From contig NC_014614.1 in the NCBI RefSeq assembly GCF_000196455.1, positions 327,501-391,500 of the forward strand: DNA of 64,000 nucleotides, given 5' to 3'. Both the position numbers and the translations under genes were made by a program. The notes below the pieces were generated by a model. It was given only the letters and a program-made list of their open reading frames with translations, had not been told where the DNA came from and made no database searches. This stretch comes from Acetoanaerobium sticklandii. GTDB lineage: Bacteria > Bacillota > Clostridia > Peptostreptococcales > Filifactoraceae. Below, piece after piece: positions 9,870-18,997 of the stretch. Numbering within the stretch: the stretch's first letter is position 1; every line of letters starts with the position of its first letter.

Positions 9870-9976
9870 AAAATAACTCGCAGTTGTTTCTTTGCCGCCG
9901 GGTAAAGAAATCTAGGCGTCAGCTTTCCTATCGTTAGGCCATTGAAGATAGGAAGTGCTGGCGCTTTTGTTTTTGA
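9870..9976 (+). ncRNA. Structured leader with terminator before a MATE gene (candidate riboswitch or attenuator)
   Basis: Hairpin 1 pairs TTTCTTTGCC (9887-9896) with GGTAAAGAAA (9901-9910) over a GCCG loop. A long second hairpin pairs 9916-9932 with 9947-9964 and is followed by TTTTGTTTTT, an intrinsic terminator before the start codon. CGCC in the first hairpin (9896-9899) could pair with GGCG (9915-9918), the base of the terminator stem, as a pseudoknot. I could not match it to a riboswitch class I know. Attenuation is inferred from architecture only. Confidence 0.6.
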
Positions 9977-9999
9977 GATGAGAAAGAGAAGGAAGCAAT

Positions 10000-11349
10000 A
10001 TGAAAACGGACATAGCATTAAAAGACAAATCAATATTAAAAAACTTTACAAAGTACTCACTTTCAAATGTGCTAGGGATGGTAGGATTATCGTGCTACAT
10101 ACTTGCAGATACATTTTTTATAGCAAATGGAGTGGGAGCAGATGGGCTTGCGGCTCTTAATCTAGCTATCCCAATTTACAGCTTTATTCATGGCTGTGGT
10201 CTTATGCTTGGAATAGGCGGAGTAACGAAATACTCCATATATAAAAGCCAAAAATCAGAGCATAAAGCAAATAGCATTTTTACAAATACTATTTATCTAG
10301 CGCTTTTAATCTCGCTTATATTTATGCTATTAGGGTATTTTTATTCAGAAGGGCTAGCTCATATTTTAGGAGCAGATAGCAAAATATTTGCAATGACAAA
10401 TACCTACTTAAAAGTCATGCTTTTGTTCACACCGTTATTTATTGTAAATGAGATTCTCATATGCTTTGTGAGAAACGATTCAAAGCCTAGGCTTTCTATG
10501 ACAGCAATGCTAGTTGGAAGTCTTTCAAATATAATTTTAGACTATATATTTATATTTGAATTTAAAATGGGGATGCTCGGAGCGGTGCTAGCGACAGGAG
10601 TATCACCTATAATAAGCATGATAGTAATTTCTGTGCATTTTATAAAGAAAAATAACAGCTTTTACTTGGTAAAGATAAAACTAAAATTGAGTAAAATAAA
10701 GACTATATTTTCTCTAGGATTACCCTCGCTTATCACAGAACTTTCAGCAGGTGTGGTGATGATAGTGTTTAATCTTATAATACTTAGATTAGAGGGAAAC
10801 ACTGGAGTAGCAGCCTATGGAGTCATTGCCAATATTGCTCTAGTAGTAAATGCTATGTTCGTAGGAATAGCTCAGGGAATACAGCCCCTAATCACAAAGG
10901 CATATGGCAAAAGTGAAAAAGAGGTAATCAATAAGACATTAAAATATGCTCTAATTACTATGTTAGGACTTGCTATTGTAATCTACATAACTACAGCAAC
11001 CTTTGCTGATTCTATAACGCTGCTGTTTAACAGCGATGGGAATCCAAAACTGCAAGAGATTGCAATTACTGGACTAAGACTGTATTTCACTTCAGGTATA
11101 TTTGCAGGATTTAACATAATAATTTCCATGTACTTTACATCAACGGATAACCCAGCACCTGCTCAGCTTATATCTCTGATAAGAGGATTCTTTCTAATCA
11201 TACCTCTTGCTTTTATACTCTCAAGAGCATTTGGGATTATTGGAGTGTGGATTACCTTTCCGCTTACGGAGGCTATGGTAGCCATAACTGTAGCGCTGTT
11301 TTTAACAAAAAATTGCAAACGACTAATACAAAATGCTAAGAAAAACTAA
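10000..11349 (+). CDS. MATE family efflux transporter
   Basis: A 449-residue membrane protein with about 12 hydrophobic helices in two related halves; NVLGMVGLSCYILADTFFIANGVG at the N-terminus and the Pro-rich AALNLAIPIYSF helix are typical of MATE proteins. Such proteins export drugs or metabolites using Na+ or H+. AAGGAAG lies upstream of the ATG. It has its own promoter and a terminator-containing leader, suggesting induction by a small molecule or stress. The substrate cannot be read from sequence. Confidence 0.88.
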   Translation: MKTDIALKDKSILKNFTKYSLSNVLGMVGLSCYILADTFFIANGVGADGLAALNLAIPIYSFIHGCGLMLGIGGVTKYSIYKSQKSEHKANSIFTNTIYLALLISLIFMLLGYFYSEGLAHILGADSKIFAMTNTYLKVMLLFTPLFIVNEILICFVRNDSKPRLSMTAMLVGSLSNIILDYIFIFEFKMGMLGAVLATGVSPIISMIVISVHFIKKNNSFYLVKIKLKLSKIKTIFSLGLPSLITELSAGVVMIVFNLIILRLEGNTGVAAYGVIANIALVVNAMFVGIAQGIQPLITKAYGKSEKEVINKTLKYALITMLGLAIVIYITTATFADSITLLFNSDGNPKLQEIAITGLRLYFTSGIFAGFNIIISMYFTSTDNPAPAQLISLIRGFFLIIPLAFILSRAFGIIGVWITFPLTEAMVAITVALFLTKNCKRLIQNAKKN

Positions 11350-11426
11350 CAAAAATATCTATTTAATATAAGCACAATTTAACGGCTATGTATTGGCGTA
11401 TACTATATAAAATGGAGGAGATAAAT

Positions 11427-12122
11427 ATGAGTTTTTTTACTTACAAAGATGTGTATTTTGAAGATGGTGTAAAGGTTTTGGAAGTCAATTTGCTCCCAGA
11501 AAAATATTGTAATTTTGACTGCATATTTTGCCCTATAGGACGTTCTCAAAATAAAATTGATGAGAAAGTTTCGTTTGAGGATCAAGAGCAAGACATAAAA
11601 GAGCTTTTAGAAAGAATAGATAAAAATGAAATTGAGCTAGTATTTATTAATTCAAAAGGAGAAGCCTTTGTAAACGAAAAGCTAAGTGAAATAATTGATT
11701 TAATAAAATCTAAAAATGTAAAGGTACGTCTGCTTTCAAATGGATATGTGCTAGGCAAGGATGAATGTAGAAAAATTGCTAACAAATGCGATGAAGTAAT
11801 TGGAGAGCTAAAAGTTCTAGAAGAAGAGGATTTTCAAAAGGTGCAAAGGCCAATAGCTGGGTATACTATAGAGGAATATATATCCAATATGATAGAGTTT
11901 AATAAGCAGTATAAAGGCAAGTTTATATTTGAAATCACAATCATAAAGGGATATAATGATGACCAAGAATCGATAGCAAAGCTAAAAACTATAATCAAAC
12001 AGCTACAGCCTGAAGAAATACAAGTAGTTAGGCTAGAAGAAGAGCATTTTCAGAAAAAGCTAGGTATATCTGATGAACGCTTTGAGCAGATAAAAAAGGG
12101 AATTGATGTAATCTTATACTAA
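11427..12122 (+). CDS. Radical SAM protein, function unknown
   Basis: A 231-residue protein with a CNFDCIFC cluster motif (CxxxCxxC) near residue 23, which binds the 4Fe-4S cluster that cleaves S-adenosylmethionine. The start at 11427 has GGAGG 8-9 bp upstream; two earlier in-frame ATGs (11388 and 11412) have no such site. The length is short for a radical SAM enzyme and there is no obvious extra cluster domain. The sequence resembles the COG0731 group, whose roles are mostly unknown. It is followed 26 bp later by a B3/B4-domain gene. Confidence 0.8.
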   Translation: MSFFTYKDVYFEDGVKVLEVNLLPEKYCNFDCIFCPIGRSQNKIDEKVSFEDQEQDIKELLERIDKNEIELVFINSKGEAFVNEKLSEIIDLIKSKNVKVRLLSNGYVLGKDECRKIANKCDEVIGELKVLEEEDFQKVQRPIAGYTIEEYISNMIEFNKQYKGKFIFEITIIKGYNDDQESIAKLKTIIKQLQPEEIQVVRLEEEHFQKKLGISDERFEQIKKGIDVILY

Positions 12123-12148
12123 AAATATTATATTAGGAGGAAAAAATT

Positions 12149-12856
12149 ATGAAAAAATTTGTAATTGAAAATGAATTCTGGGAGCTGTTTCCAACTGCCA
12201 AAATAGGAATCATCGTAGCGAATGATATTGATAACACCATAAAAGATGAAGCTAAATATGCTCCTATGCTTGCAGCTGCAGAAAAAGAGACAGATAAGTT
12301 CTTTACTGAAGGGGATTTTAGCAAAAATCCTGTAATAAAAGTTTGGAGAGAAGCCTTTACAAAATTCAAGACTAAAAAAGGTGCGAGATCTTCAATTGAA
12401 GCCTTACTAAAAAGAGTTTATAACGAAAACCATATAGGGACAATCAATCCTCTAGTTGATATATATAACTCAATATCTCTAAAATACGGTATGCCGTGTG
12501 GAGGAGAGGATATAGAAACCTTTGTAGGAGATGTAAGACTTACAAAAGCAATAGGAAATGAAGATTTCATAACCCTAGGCTCAGAGGAAAGTGCGCCGCC
12601 ATATGAAGGCGAAATAGTATACAAAGACGACAAGGGAGCTATCTGCAGATGCTGGAACTGGCGTGAATCTGTAAGAACTATGCTGACAGAAAATACGAAG
12701 CATGCTTTCTTATGTATAGAGCTAGTTGATGAAACTAGAACTGAGGATTTTGAAGCTGCCCTAAATGAACTATCTGGCTTAGTAACAGAAAACTTGGGAG
12801 GAACAGCCAAAATTTCTATATTGGATATAAACCATAAGGAATTAGTCATAGTATAA
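12149..12856 (+). CDS. B3/B4 tRNA-binding domain protein
   Basis: A 235-residue protein resembling the B3/B4 domain of the phenylalanyl-tRNA synthetase beta chain, a module that can hydrolyse mischarged tRNA. NPLVDIYNSISLKYGMPCGG and the YKDDKGAICRCWNWRESVRT region are characteristic of the stand-alone family. It has no synthetase core. TAGGAGG precedes the ATG. A role in trans-editing of aminoacyl-tRNA is inferred from the family, not shown. Confidence 0.8.
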   Translation: MKKFVIENEFWELFPTAKIGIIVANDIDNTIKDEAKYAPMLAAAEKETDKFFTEGDFSKNPVIKVWREAFTKFKTKKGARSSIEALLKRVYNENHIGTINPLVDIYNSISLKYGMPCGGEDIETFVGDVRLTKAIGNEDFITLGSEESAPPYEGEIVYKDDKGAICRCWNWRESVRTMLTENTKHAFLCIELVDETRTEDFEAALNELSGLVTENLGGTAKISILDINHKELVIV

Positions 12857-13064
12857 GAATAAATTACTATATTAAATATAAATTGCGTATTTAGTATAGT
12901 AATTTTATGATAATAGATATTCATTAATAAACAGAGGTTGTTTAATAAAAATAAATGACATAATAAATAATAGCTCTTAACAAGAAAAATTATATATACA
13001 AAAAATTGGAAAACGATATCCTCCAATGCTTTGAAAAAACTAAAAAATAAATGTCTCTAATTCA

Positions 13065-13098
13065 TTGACAAGGTCAGATTATTTTGATATCTTATAAT
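13065..13098 (+). promoter_or_regulatory. Promoter of guaB-guaA
   Basis: TTGACA at 13065-13070 is followed 17 bp later by TATCTT (13088-13093); a perfect TATAAT lies at 13093-13098 but at 22 bp. The riboswitch begins about 40 bp downstream. Confidence 0.6.
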
Positions 13099-13135
13099 AC
13101 AATCAAACTAAATAACGAACATTTCAAATGTTTTT

Positions 13136-13205
13136 CCCTCATATAATACCGGTAATATGGACCGGAAGTCTCTACCGAAAACCGTAAATTTTCGACTATG
13201 AGTGG
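13136..13205 (+). ncRNA. Purine riboswitch aptamer (guanine class) before guaB
   Basis: The conserved parts occur in order: P1 CTCATA, J1/2 TAAT, P2 with a TAATATGG loop, J2/3 GTCTCTAC, P3 with CCGTAAA, and J3/1 ACTATG closing P1. The C in ACTATG is the specificity base for guanine or hypoxanthine rather than adenine. Ligand binding is expected to lower guaB-guaA expression. Confidence 0.95.
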
Positions 13206-13233
13206 ATCGCTGTGTATATTAAAATTGAGGAAT

Positions 13234-13275
13234 ACACTCGTGCGGCCACTCTATGCGCCCACGGGTGTTTTTTTG
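13234..13275 (+). terminator. Riboswitch-controlled terminator of guaB leader
   Basis: ACACTCGTG (13234-13242) pairs with CACGGGTGT (13260-13268), followed by a run of T. GAGTGG at the 3' side of P1 (13200-13205) can pair with CCACTC (13246-13251) in the terminator loop, giving the mutually exclusive fold needed for a guanine OFF switch. Confidence 0.85.
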
Positions 13276-13332
13276 TAACAATTTTCAACTTAGTAGTTAA
13301 ATTTTAGTATCCAAACAGGAGGAAATAATCTA

Positions 13333-14796
13333 ATGGCAAAAATTCTGAAAGAAGCACTTACCTTCGACGACGTACTTTTAGTTCCACAAAAATCTAACGT
13401 ACTACCATATCAGGTAGATACATCCACTTACCTAGCAAAAACAGTAAAACTAAATATCCCTATAGTGAGCGCTGGTATGGACACAGTAACTGAGCATGGG
13501 ATGGCGATAGCAGTAGCAAGAGAAGGCGGTATAGGAATAATACACAAAAACATGACTATAGCAGAGCAGGCTCTAGAGGTAGACAAGGTAAAGCGTTCAG
13601 AACATGGTGTTATAGTAGATCCATTTTTCTTAACAAAAGATAAAACTCTAGGAGAAGCAGATTCTCTAATGGGAAGATACCGTATATCTGGAGTACCTAT
13701 AGTAGATGAGCAAGATAAACTTATAGGAATCCTTACAAACAGAGACATAAGATTCGAAACAGATTTCACTAAAAAAATCGAAGAAGCTATGACAAGCGAA
13801 AACCTAATCACAGCACTTGAAGGAGTTTCATTAGAAGAAGCTCAGCATATACTAGCTAAACACAAAATAGAAAAACTTCCTATAGTAGACAAAGATGGAT
13901 ACCTAAAAGGACTAATCACTATAAAAGACATTGAAAAGAAAATCAAATTCCCTAACTCAGCAACAGATAGCCAAGGTAGACTTCTTTGCGGAGCTGCAGT
14001 AGGCGTAACTGAAGACATGATGGAAAGAATAGACGCTTTAGTAAATGCTAAAGTAGATATCATAGTAATAGATACAGCTCATGGACATTCTCAAGGAGTA
14101 ATTCAGGCGGTTAAAAAATCTAAAGAAAAATATCCAGAGCTTCCTATAATAGCTGGAAACGTAGCAACTGGACCAGCGACAAGAGAACTAATCGAAGCTG
14201 GGGCTGACTGCGTTAAGGTAGGAATAGGACCTGGCTCAATTTGTACTACAAGAGTAGTAGCAGGAGTAGGAGTACCTCAAATATCAGCAGTTATGGATTG
14301 CTACGAAGAAGCCTCTAAACACAATATTCCAATAATAGCAGATGGTGGAATCAAATACTCTGGAGACGTAGTAAAAGCAATCGCAGCTGGAGGCTCAGCA
14401 GTAATGCTAGGTTCACTGCTTGCAGGAACTAAAGAAAGTCCAGGAGAAACAGTAATCTACAAAGGCCGTTCATTTAAATCATATAGAGGAATGGGCTCAC
14501 TAGCAGCTATGGAAAAAGGCTCAAAAGATAGATACTTCCAAAAAGACGCAAAGAAATTAGTACCAGAAGGAGTAGAAGGCATGGTTCCTTACAAAGGAGA
14601 AGCATCGGAGCTTATATTCCAAATGGTTGGAGGACTTCGCTCAGGTATGGGATACTGCGGAACTCCTACAATAAAAGACCTCATAGAAAACTCAGAGTTC
14701 GTAAGAATAACAGCGGCAGGATTAAGAGAAAGTCATCCTCATGATATTACAGTAACTAAAGAAGCACCTAACTACAGTGCTAATATGGAGGTCTAA
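13333..14796 (+). CDS. guaB: IMP dehydrogenase
   Basis: A 487-residue enzyme that oxidises IMP to XMP with NAD+, the committed step to GMP. The TIM barrel is interrupted by two CBS domains at about residues 95-205. The catalytic loop GPGSICTTRVV carries the active Cys near residue 301, followed by the YRGMGS flap region. AGGAGG precedes the ATG. It is the first gene of guaB-guaA, spaced 5 bp from guaA, and is controlled by the guanine riboswitch upstream. Confidence 0.98.
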   Translation: MAKILKEALTFDDVLLVPQKSNVLPYQVDTSTYLAKTVKLNIPIVSAGMDTVTEHGMAIAVAREGGIGIIHKNMTIAEQALEVDKVKRSEHGVIVDPFFLTKDKTLGEADSLMGRYRISGVPIVDEQDKLIGILTNRDIRFETDFTKKIEEAMTSENLITALEGVSLEEAQHILAKHKIEKLPIVDKDGYLKGLITIKDIEKKIKFPNSATDSQGRLLCGAAVGVTEDMMERIDALVNAKVDIIVIDTAHGHSQGVIQAVKKSKEKYPELPIIAGNVATGPATRELIEAGADCVKVGIGPGSICTTRVVAGVGVPQISAVMDCYEEASKHNIPIIADGGIKYSGDVVKAIAAGGSAVMLGSLLAGTKESPGETVIYKGRSFKSYRGMGSLAAMEKGSKDRYFQKDAKKLVPEGVEGMVPYKGEASELIFQMVGGLRSGMGYCGTPTIKDLIENSEFVRITAAGLRESHPHDITVTKEAPNYSANMEV

Positions 14797-14801
14797 AAAT
14801 A

Positions 14802-16331
14802 ATGAAACACGAAACAGTACTAATAATAGATTTTGGTGGACAGTACAATCAGCTTATAGCAAGAAGAGTTAGAGAAGCAAAAGTATACTGCGAAATCGTA
14901 CCTTACAAAAAAGCAATGGAAAAAATAAAGGAAGTTAAGCCAGAAGGAATCATATTTACAGGAGGACCATCAAGTGTAAATGATCCTGGAGCTCCAGATA
15001 TTCAGGCAGAAATATTTGACCTAGGCATTCCTATACTTGGAATCTGCTATGGGGCACAGCTTACAGCTAAAACTCTTGGAGGAAGTGTAGCAAAACCAGA
15101 AAAAAGAGAATACGGAAAAACAGAGATAAACTATACGGGTGGAAAATTATTTAAAGATGTTGATAAATCAAACATCTGCTGGATGAGTCACACAGACCAA
15201 ATAGATAAGCTTCCAGAAGGCTTCACGATTACAGCGGCTACACATGACTGTCCAGTAGCGGCAATGGAAAATGTAGACAAAAAACTATATGCGCTTCAGT
15301 TTCATCCAGAAGTAGAGCATACAGTGCAAGGCTACAAAATAATTCGTAATTTCCTATTTGAAGTATGCGCTTTGTCTGGCGATTTTACTTCAGACTCCTT
15401 CATAGATGATAAAGTAAGGCTCATAAGACAGCAGGTGGGAGATAAAAAAACCCTTTGTGCCCTTAGTGGAGGGGTGGATTCCTCTGTGGCAGCAGTTCTC
15501 GTACATAAAGCCATAGGGGATAACCTCACCTGTATATTCGTAGACCATGGTCTACTTAGAAAAAATGAAGGTGACGATGTAGAGAGAATATTCAGAGACG
15601 AATTCTCTATGAATCTAATCAGAGTGAATGCTCAGGAAAGATTCCTTTCAAAGCTAGCTGGGGTAACTGACCCAGAAAGAAAAAGAAAAATTATTGGAGA
15701 AGAATTCATAAGAGTATTTGAAGAGGAGTCTAAAAAGCTAGGGGATGTAGAGTTCCTAGTACAAGGCACTATCTACCCAGACGTAATAGAAAGTGGAACA
15801 GATGAAGCGGCTGTAATCAAGAGTCACCACAATGTTGGAGGACTTCCTGAAGACATGAAGCTGAGCCTAGTTGAGCCACTTAGAGAGCTTTTCAAAGACG
15901 AAGTTAGAAATGTTGGACTAGAGCTAGGAATTCCTGAATACCTTATATTTAGACATCCATTCCCAGGACCAGGACTAGGAATCAGAGTACTAGGAGAAGT
16001 AACTGAGGAAAAATGCGACATATTAAGAGAAGCTGATGCTATCTATAGAGAAGAACTAGAAAAAGCAGGACTAGGAAGAAAAATCTGGCAAGCATTTGCA
16101 ACACTTCCAGATGTAAAAACCGTAGGAGTAATGGGAGATGAGCGTACCTACTCATATATGGTAGGCCTAAGAGCAATCACCTCAACTGATGGAATGACAG
16201 GAGAATTTTATCCTATCCCATATGAAGTGCTAGGAACCATATCAACTAGAATAGTAAACGAAGTAAAAGGCGTAAATAGAGTAGTCTATGATGTAACAGG
16301 AAAACCACCAGCGACAATTGAGTGGGAATAG
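14802..16331 (+). CDS. guaA: GMP synthase (glutamine-hydrolysing)
   Basis: A 509-residue enzyme that converts XMP to GMP with ATP and glutamine. The class I amidotransferase domain (1-190) has GICYGAQL with the nucleophilic Cys and FHPEVE with the catalytic His. The ATP-pyrophosphatase domain has the P-loop LSGGVDSSV. The end KPPATIEWE is normal. The last codons GAG TGG GAA TAG form the left copy of a 13-bp repeat, so the mobile element next door sits in the 3' end of this gene without changing the protein. Confidence 0.98.
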   Translation: MKHETVLIIDFGGQYNQLIARRVREAKVYCEIVPYKKAMEKIKEVKPEGIIFTGGPSSVNDPGAPDIQAEIFDLGIPILGICYGAQLTAKTLGGSVAKPEKREYGKTEINYTGGKLFKDVDKSNICWMSHTDQIDKLPEGFTITAATHDCPVAAMENVDKKLYALQFHPEVEHTVQGYKIIRNFLFEVCALSGDFTSDSFIDDKVRLIRQQVGDKKTLCALSGGVDSSVAAVLVHKAIGDNLTCIFVDHGLLRKNEGDDVERIFRDEFSMNLIRVNAQERFLSKLAGVTDPERKRKIIGEEFIRVFEEESKKLGDVEFLVQGTIYPDVIESGTDEAAVIKSHHNVGGLPEDMKLSLVEPLRELFKDEVRNVGLELGIPEYLIFRHPFPGPGLGIRVLGEVTEEKCDILREADAIYREELEKAGLGRKIWQAFATLPDVKTVGVMGDERTYSYMVGLRAITSTDGMTGEFYPIPYEVLGTISTRIVNEVKGVNRVVYDVTGKPPATIEWE

Positions 16332-16332
16332 A
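16320..16332. repeat. attL: attL candidate, left end of element in guaA
   Basis: GAGTGGGAATAGA, spanning the last codons of guaA, is repeated exactly at 29168-29180. It is the boundary expected for a tyrosine-integrase element that targets the guaA 3' end. Confidence 0.88.
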
Positions 16333-16464
16333 CTACAAATAGCTTAAAACCTTTTAAAATCAATGATTGTAAGGCTTCGTTATTTCATAATGGAACTAAT
16401 TTGGGTAAAAAAATAAAAAAGAATAGTTAGATGAATAGTTAGTAAGTGGAATTCATGTAATCAG

Positions 16465-16498
16465 AAAGACCTTAGAAATAAATCTAGGGTCTTTTTTG
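16465..16498 (+). terminator. Terminator just inside the left element end
   Basis: AAAGACCTTAGA (16465-16476) pairs with TCTAGGGTCTTT (16483-16494), then T-rich sequence. It separates guaA from the convergent repressor gene and may replace the displaced guaA terminator. Confidence 0.85.
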
Positions 16499-16509
16499 TT
16501 TTTTGATTT

Positions 16510-16944
16510 TTATTTTTTTAGAAGTGCAGATTTTTTTGGGTAAGATATCTTCCAGTCGCGAAACTCTTCATCAGATATTTCATTGTTGTAGTGCTTTTTC
16601 CTCATATCATCCCATTCTTTCAAAAAATCATTAAATTCAGGACTATTACTCATCAGAAAACTCATACCACTTTCATCACGGTAAGGTCTTAATGTAAAGT
16701 TTGTTTCTAAATCAAAAATTATTTGATAAAAATCTATATTGGTATATAAGTTATGGTCTGTTATTGCTCCGGGATCACAATTTAGAGCAGATGCAATTTT
16801 ATCAAGTTGCTGTTTTGTTGGTGATCTATTCCCTAATTCATAATTCCTGATAGCTGCATCAGAAATTCCGGATTTAATGGCTAATTCTTTTTGAGTCAAA
16901 TTTCTTATAAGTCTTAGTTCTTTTAATTTCTTACCTGATATCAT
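16510..16944 (-). CDS. XRE-family repressor of the element
   Basis: A 144-residue protein with an N-terminal helix-turn-helix (about residues 4-58: LTQKELAIKSGISDAAIRNYE). The C-terminal 80 residues are acidic and unrecognised, without the catalytic signs of a self-cleaving repressor. AAAGGAG lies upstream of the ATG. It is divergent from the xis-int promoter, which carries two identical-arm palindromes, so control of excision by this protein is likely. Target and inducer are unproven. Confidence 0.85.
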   Translation of the reverse strand: MISGKKLKELRLIRNLTQKELAIKSGISDAAIRNYELGNRSPTKQQLDKIASALNCDPGAITDHNLYTNIDFYQIIFDLETNFTLRPYRDESGMSFLMSNSPEFNDFLKEWDDMRKKHYNNEISDEEFRDWKISYPKKSALLKK

Positions 16945-17070
16945 ATTTAACTCCTTTATATCAATTATTTATATCAAAATAAGGACAACCATACACAATT
17001 GTTCTGTTAATATTTCATATATTATATCATAATAACTAGTTTGTATAGTTTTATTTATTATAATTAATGC

Positions 17071-17127
17071 TTGACAGTTCGAAAATGAACTAATATAATT
17101 ACAATTAATACAGTTCGAATATGAACT
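17071..17127 (+). promoter_or_regulatory. xis-int promoter with two palindromic operators
   Basis: TTGACA (17071-17076), 17 bp, TATAAT (17094-17099). Palindrome 1, AGTTC-N6-GAACT, fills the spacer at 17076-17091; palindrome 2 with the same arms lies at 17112-17127, 36 bp on, over the start region. Binding of the divergent XRE protein would block polymerase. Confidence 0.8.
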
Positions 17128-17204
17128 ATAAAACTGTATTAACTTATCCTATAAATTATTATATGGATTTTTAGTTTAAAGAACCTGTGAAAGGATGATT
17201 AATT

Positions 17205-17417
17205 GTGAATAAAATTTTTATGAATGCAAAAGAAGTCCAAGATTTTTTAGGAGTAAGTCGAACGACAGCATATCAGCTCATTAATGAAATGAATGAAGAA
17301 CTAATCAAGATGGGTTATAGGACTCAAAGAGGAAAAGTAAATCGTCAATATTTTATGGAGAAATATTGCTATAGTACAAATTATGTAGAGAAAGGAGTAT
17401 GCTTTGGGAGCTTATAA
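17205..17417 (+). CDS. Small helix-turn-helix protein, likely excisionase/regulator
   Basis: A 70-residue protein. FMNAKEVQDFLGVSRTTAYQLI is a MerR/excisionase-type helix-turn-helix, as found before integrase genes in many Firmicutes elements. A GTG start is used, with AAGGA 9 bp upstream; ATG at 17220 is an alternative. Its end overlaps the integrase start by 14 bp, indicating coupled expression. The excisionase role is inferred from size, fold and position. Confidence 0.75.
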   Translation: MNKIFMNAKEVQDFLGVSRTTAYQLINEMNEELIKMGYRTQRGKVNRQYFMEKYCYSTNYVEKGVCFGSL

Positions 17418-18534
17418 AGATGAGAGTAAAAACGGTACATGGTTTTGTAAATTTACCTATACGAATTGGAAAGGAGAAAAAATAAATAAGAAAAAGAGAG
17501 GATTTGCAACTAAAAAACTAGCACAAGAATGGGAACAAGAATTCTTGAATGAACAATCTGGAACATTAGAAATGACATTTAAGGAATTCTTCGAAGTATA
17601 CAAAAGAGATAAAAAACCTAGAATAAGAGAACATACCTGGAAAACTAAAGAATATATTGTTAACACTAAAATACTTCCATACTTTGGAAAAATAAAAATG
17701 AATGAAATTAAATCTATTACAATTATTCATTGGCAAAATGAATTAATGGAAAAAAGAGATGATAAAGGTCAAAAATATTCTCCAACATATCTAAGAACAA
17801 TACATGCTCAGTTAAGCAGTCTTCTAAACCATGCTTGCAAATACTATAACCTTAAAACTAATGCTGCAAGAGATGTAGGTTCAATGGGAGAAAAAGAAGC
17901 TAATGAAATGCTATTTTGGACCCAAGAGGAGTATGAAAAATTTATTTCAGCAATAAAAGATAAGCCTCAATCTTTTTATGCATTTGAAATTCTATATTGG
18001 TGTGGATTAAGAATTGGAGAATTATTTGCTTTAACAAAAGAAAAATTTGATTTTGAAAATAACATAGTTAAAGTAGACCAATCTGTACAAAAATTAAATG
18101 GAGAAATTGTTATTACTCCACCTAAAACCAAGAAAAGTATAAGAACGATTGTAATGCCTGAGTTTCTTTCTAGAGAAATACAAGAGTATCTATCAGGATT
18201 TTACAAATTAAAAGATAAAGATTTGATTTTCCCAATAAGCAAGAGCTATCTGCATCATGAAATGGATAGAGGATGTAAAAAAGCATCAGTAAAAAGAATA
18301 CGAGTTCATGATTTGAGACATTCTCATGTATCTCTTCTAATTGAATTAGGATACTCAGCCATTGCAATTGCAGATAGAGTAGGGCATGAATCAATAGATA
18401 TAACCTATAGATATGCACATTTGTTTCCGAGTAAGCAAAGTGATATGGCTAAGTCATTGATGCAGCTTAGGGATAATTCAAATAAGCCTAGTTGGGATGA
18501 ACTACTAAATGATGAGGAGGAAATTGATGTTTAG
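17404..18534 (+). CDS. int: Tyrosine site-specific integrase
   Basis: A 376-residue recombinase. The N-terminal arm-binding domain (MGAYKDESKNGTWFCKFTY) is followed by a core-binding SAM-like domain (about 55-155) and a catalytic domain. Active-site residues are visible: Arg in YWCGLRIGEL, His-Leu-Arg in HDLRHSH, His in VGHESID and Tyr in YRYAHLF. TTG at 17404 is the start because GGAG lies just upstream and the N-terminal motif begins there. It would recombine the 13-bp guaA core sequence. The stop overlaps the next gene. Confidence 0.95.
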   Translation: MGAYKDESKNGTWFCKFTYTNWKGEKINKKKRGFATKKLAQEWEQEFLNEQSGTLEMTFKEFFEVYKRDKKPRIREHTWKTKEYIVNTKILPYFGKIKMNEIKSITIIHWQNELMEKRDDKGQKYSPTYLRTIHAQLSSLLNHACKYYNLKTNAARDVGSMGEKEANEMLFWTQEEYEKFISAIKDKPQSFYAFEILYWCGLRIGELFALTKEKFDFENNIVKVDQSVQKLNGEIVITPPKTKKSIRTIVMPEFLSREIQEYLSGFYKLKDKDLIFPISKSYLHHEMDRGCKKASVKRIRVHDLRHSHVSLLIELGYSAIAIADRVGHESIDITYRYAHLFPSKQSDMAKSLMQLRDNSNKPSWDELLNDEEEIDV

Positions 18535-18898
18535 ATCAGAAAGTGTCTCTAAAAAAATGAAAGACAAAAAATATATGAAAAACAAAATAAAAACTAAAAA
18601 TAGAAAAAGAGATAAAGTAGTTTGCTTCAGACTTACACAGACCGAATCTGATATGTTGGATAGAAAAATCACAATTACTGGAATTTCAAAGCAAGAATAT
18701 ATTATTCAATCAATATTAAATCATGAAGTAAATATAAAAAGTGATTATAGATTGGCAGAATCAATTTCAATGGAAATTTTTCAATTAGCAAAAGTAATTA
18801 AGAAGTTTGGAAAACTAAATGATGAAGAACAGTTGCTGTTAATGTATATTTTAGAAATTTATGAAGAGATAAAAAATGAAAAAGCCTTTAGCAATTGA
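18527..18898 (+). CDS. MobC-like small DNA-binding protein
   Basis: A 123-residue basic protein. The segment KVVCFRLTQTESDMLDRKI followed by GISKQEYI resembles the ribbon-helix-helix start of MobC-type relaxosome proteins. GAGGAGG lies 6 bp before the ATG at 18527, so it is preferred to 18509; the start overlaps the integrase stop by 8 bp. It is similar in plan to the second MobC-like protein at 21602. It could assist relaxase nicking or act as a regulator of the element. Confidence 0.6.
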   Translation: MFRSESVSKKMKDKKYMKNKIKTKNRKRDKVVCFRLTQTESDMLDRKITITGISKQEYIIQSILNHEVNIKSDYRLAESISMEIFQLAKVIKKFGKLNDEEQLLLMYILEIYEEIKNEKAFSN

Positions 18899-18997
18899 CT
18901 AAAGGCAAGATAAAAAATAAAGCTTGATAATATATCCGTGACAAGATTATTTTATCAGGTCGTATCAGAAATTTCAATACTGATATAGGAGGAGACT

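Noticed and set aside
12418..13026. 202-codon frame on the minus strand
   Set aside because: It lies mostly opposite the B3/B4 gene, has a low-complexity hydrophobic start and no ribosome site.
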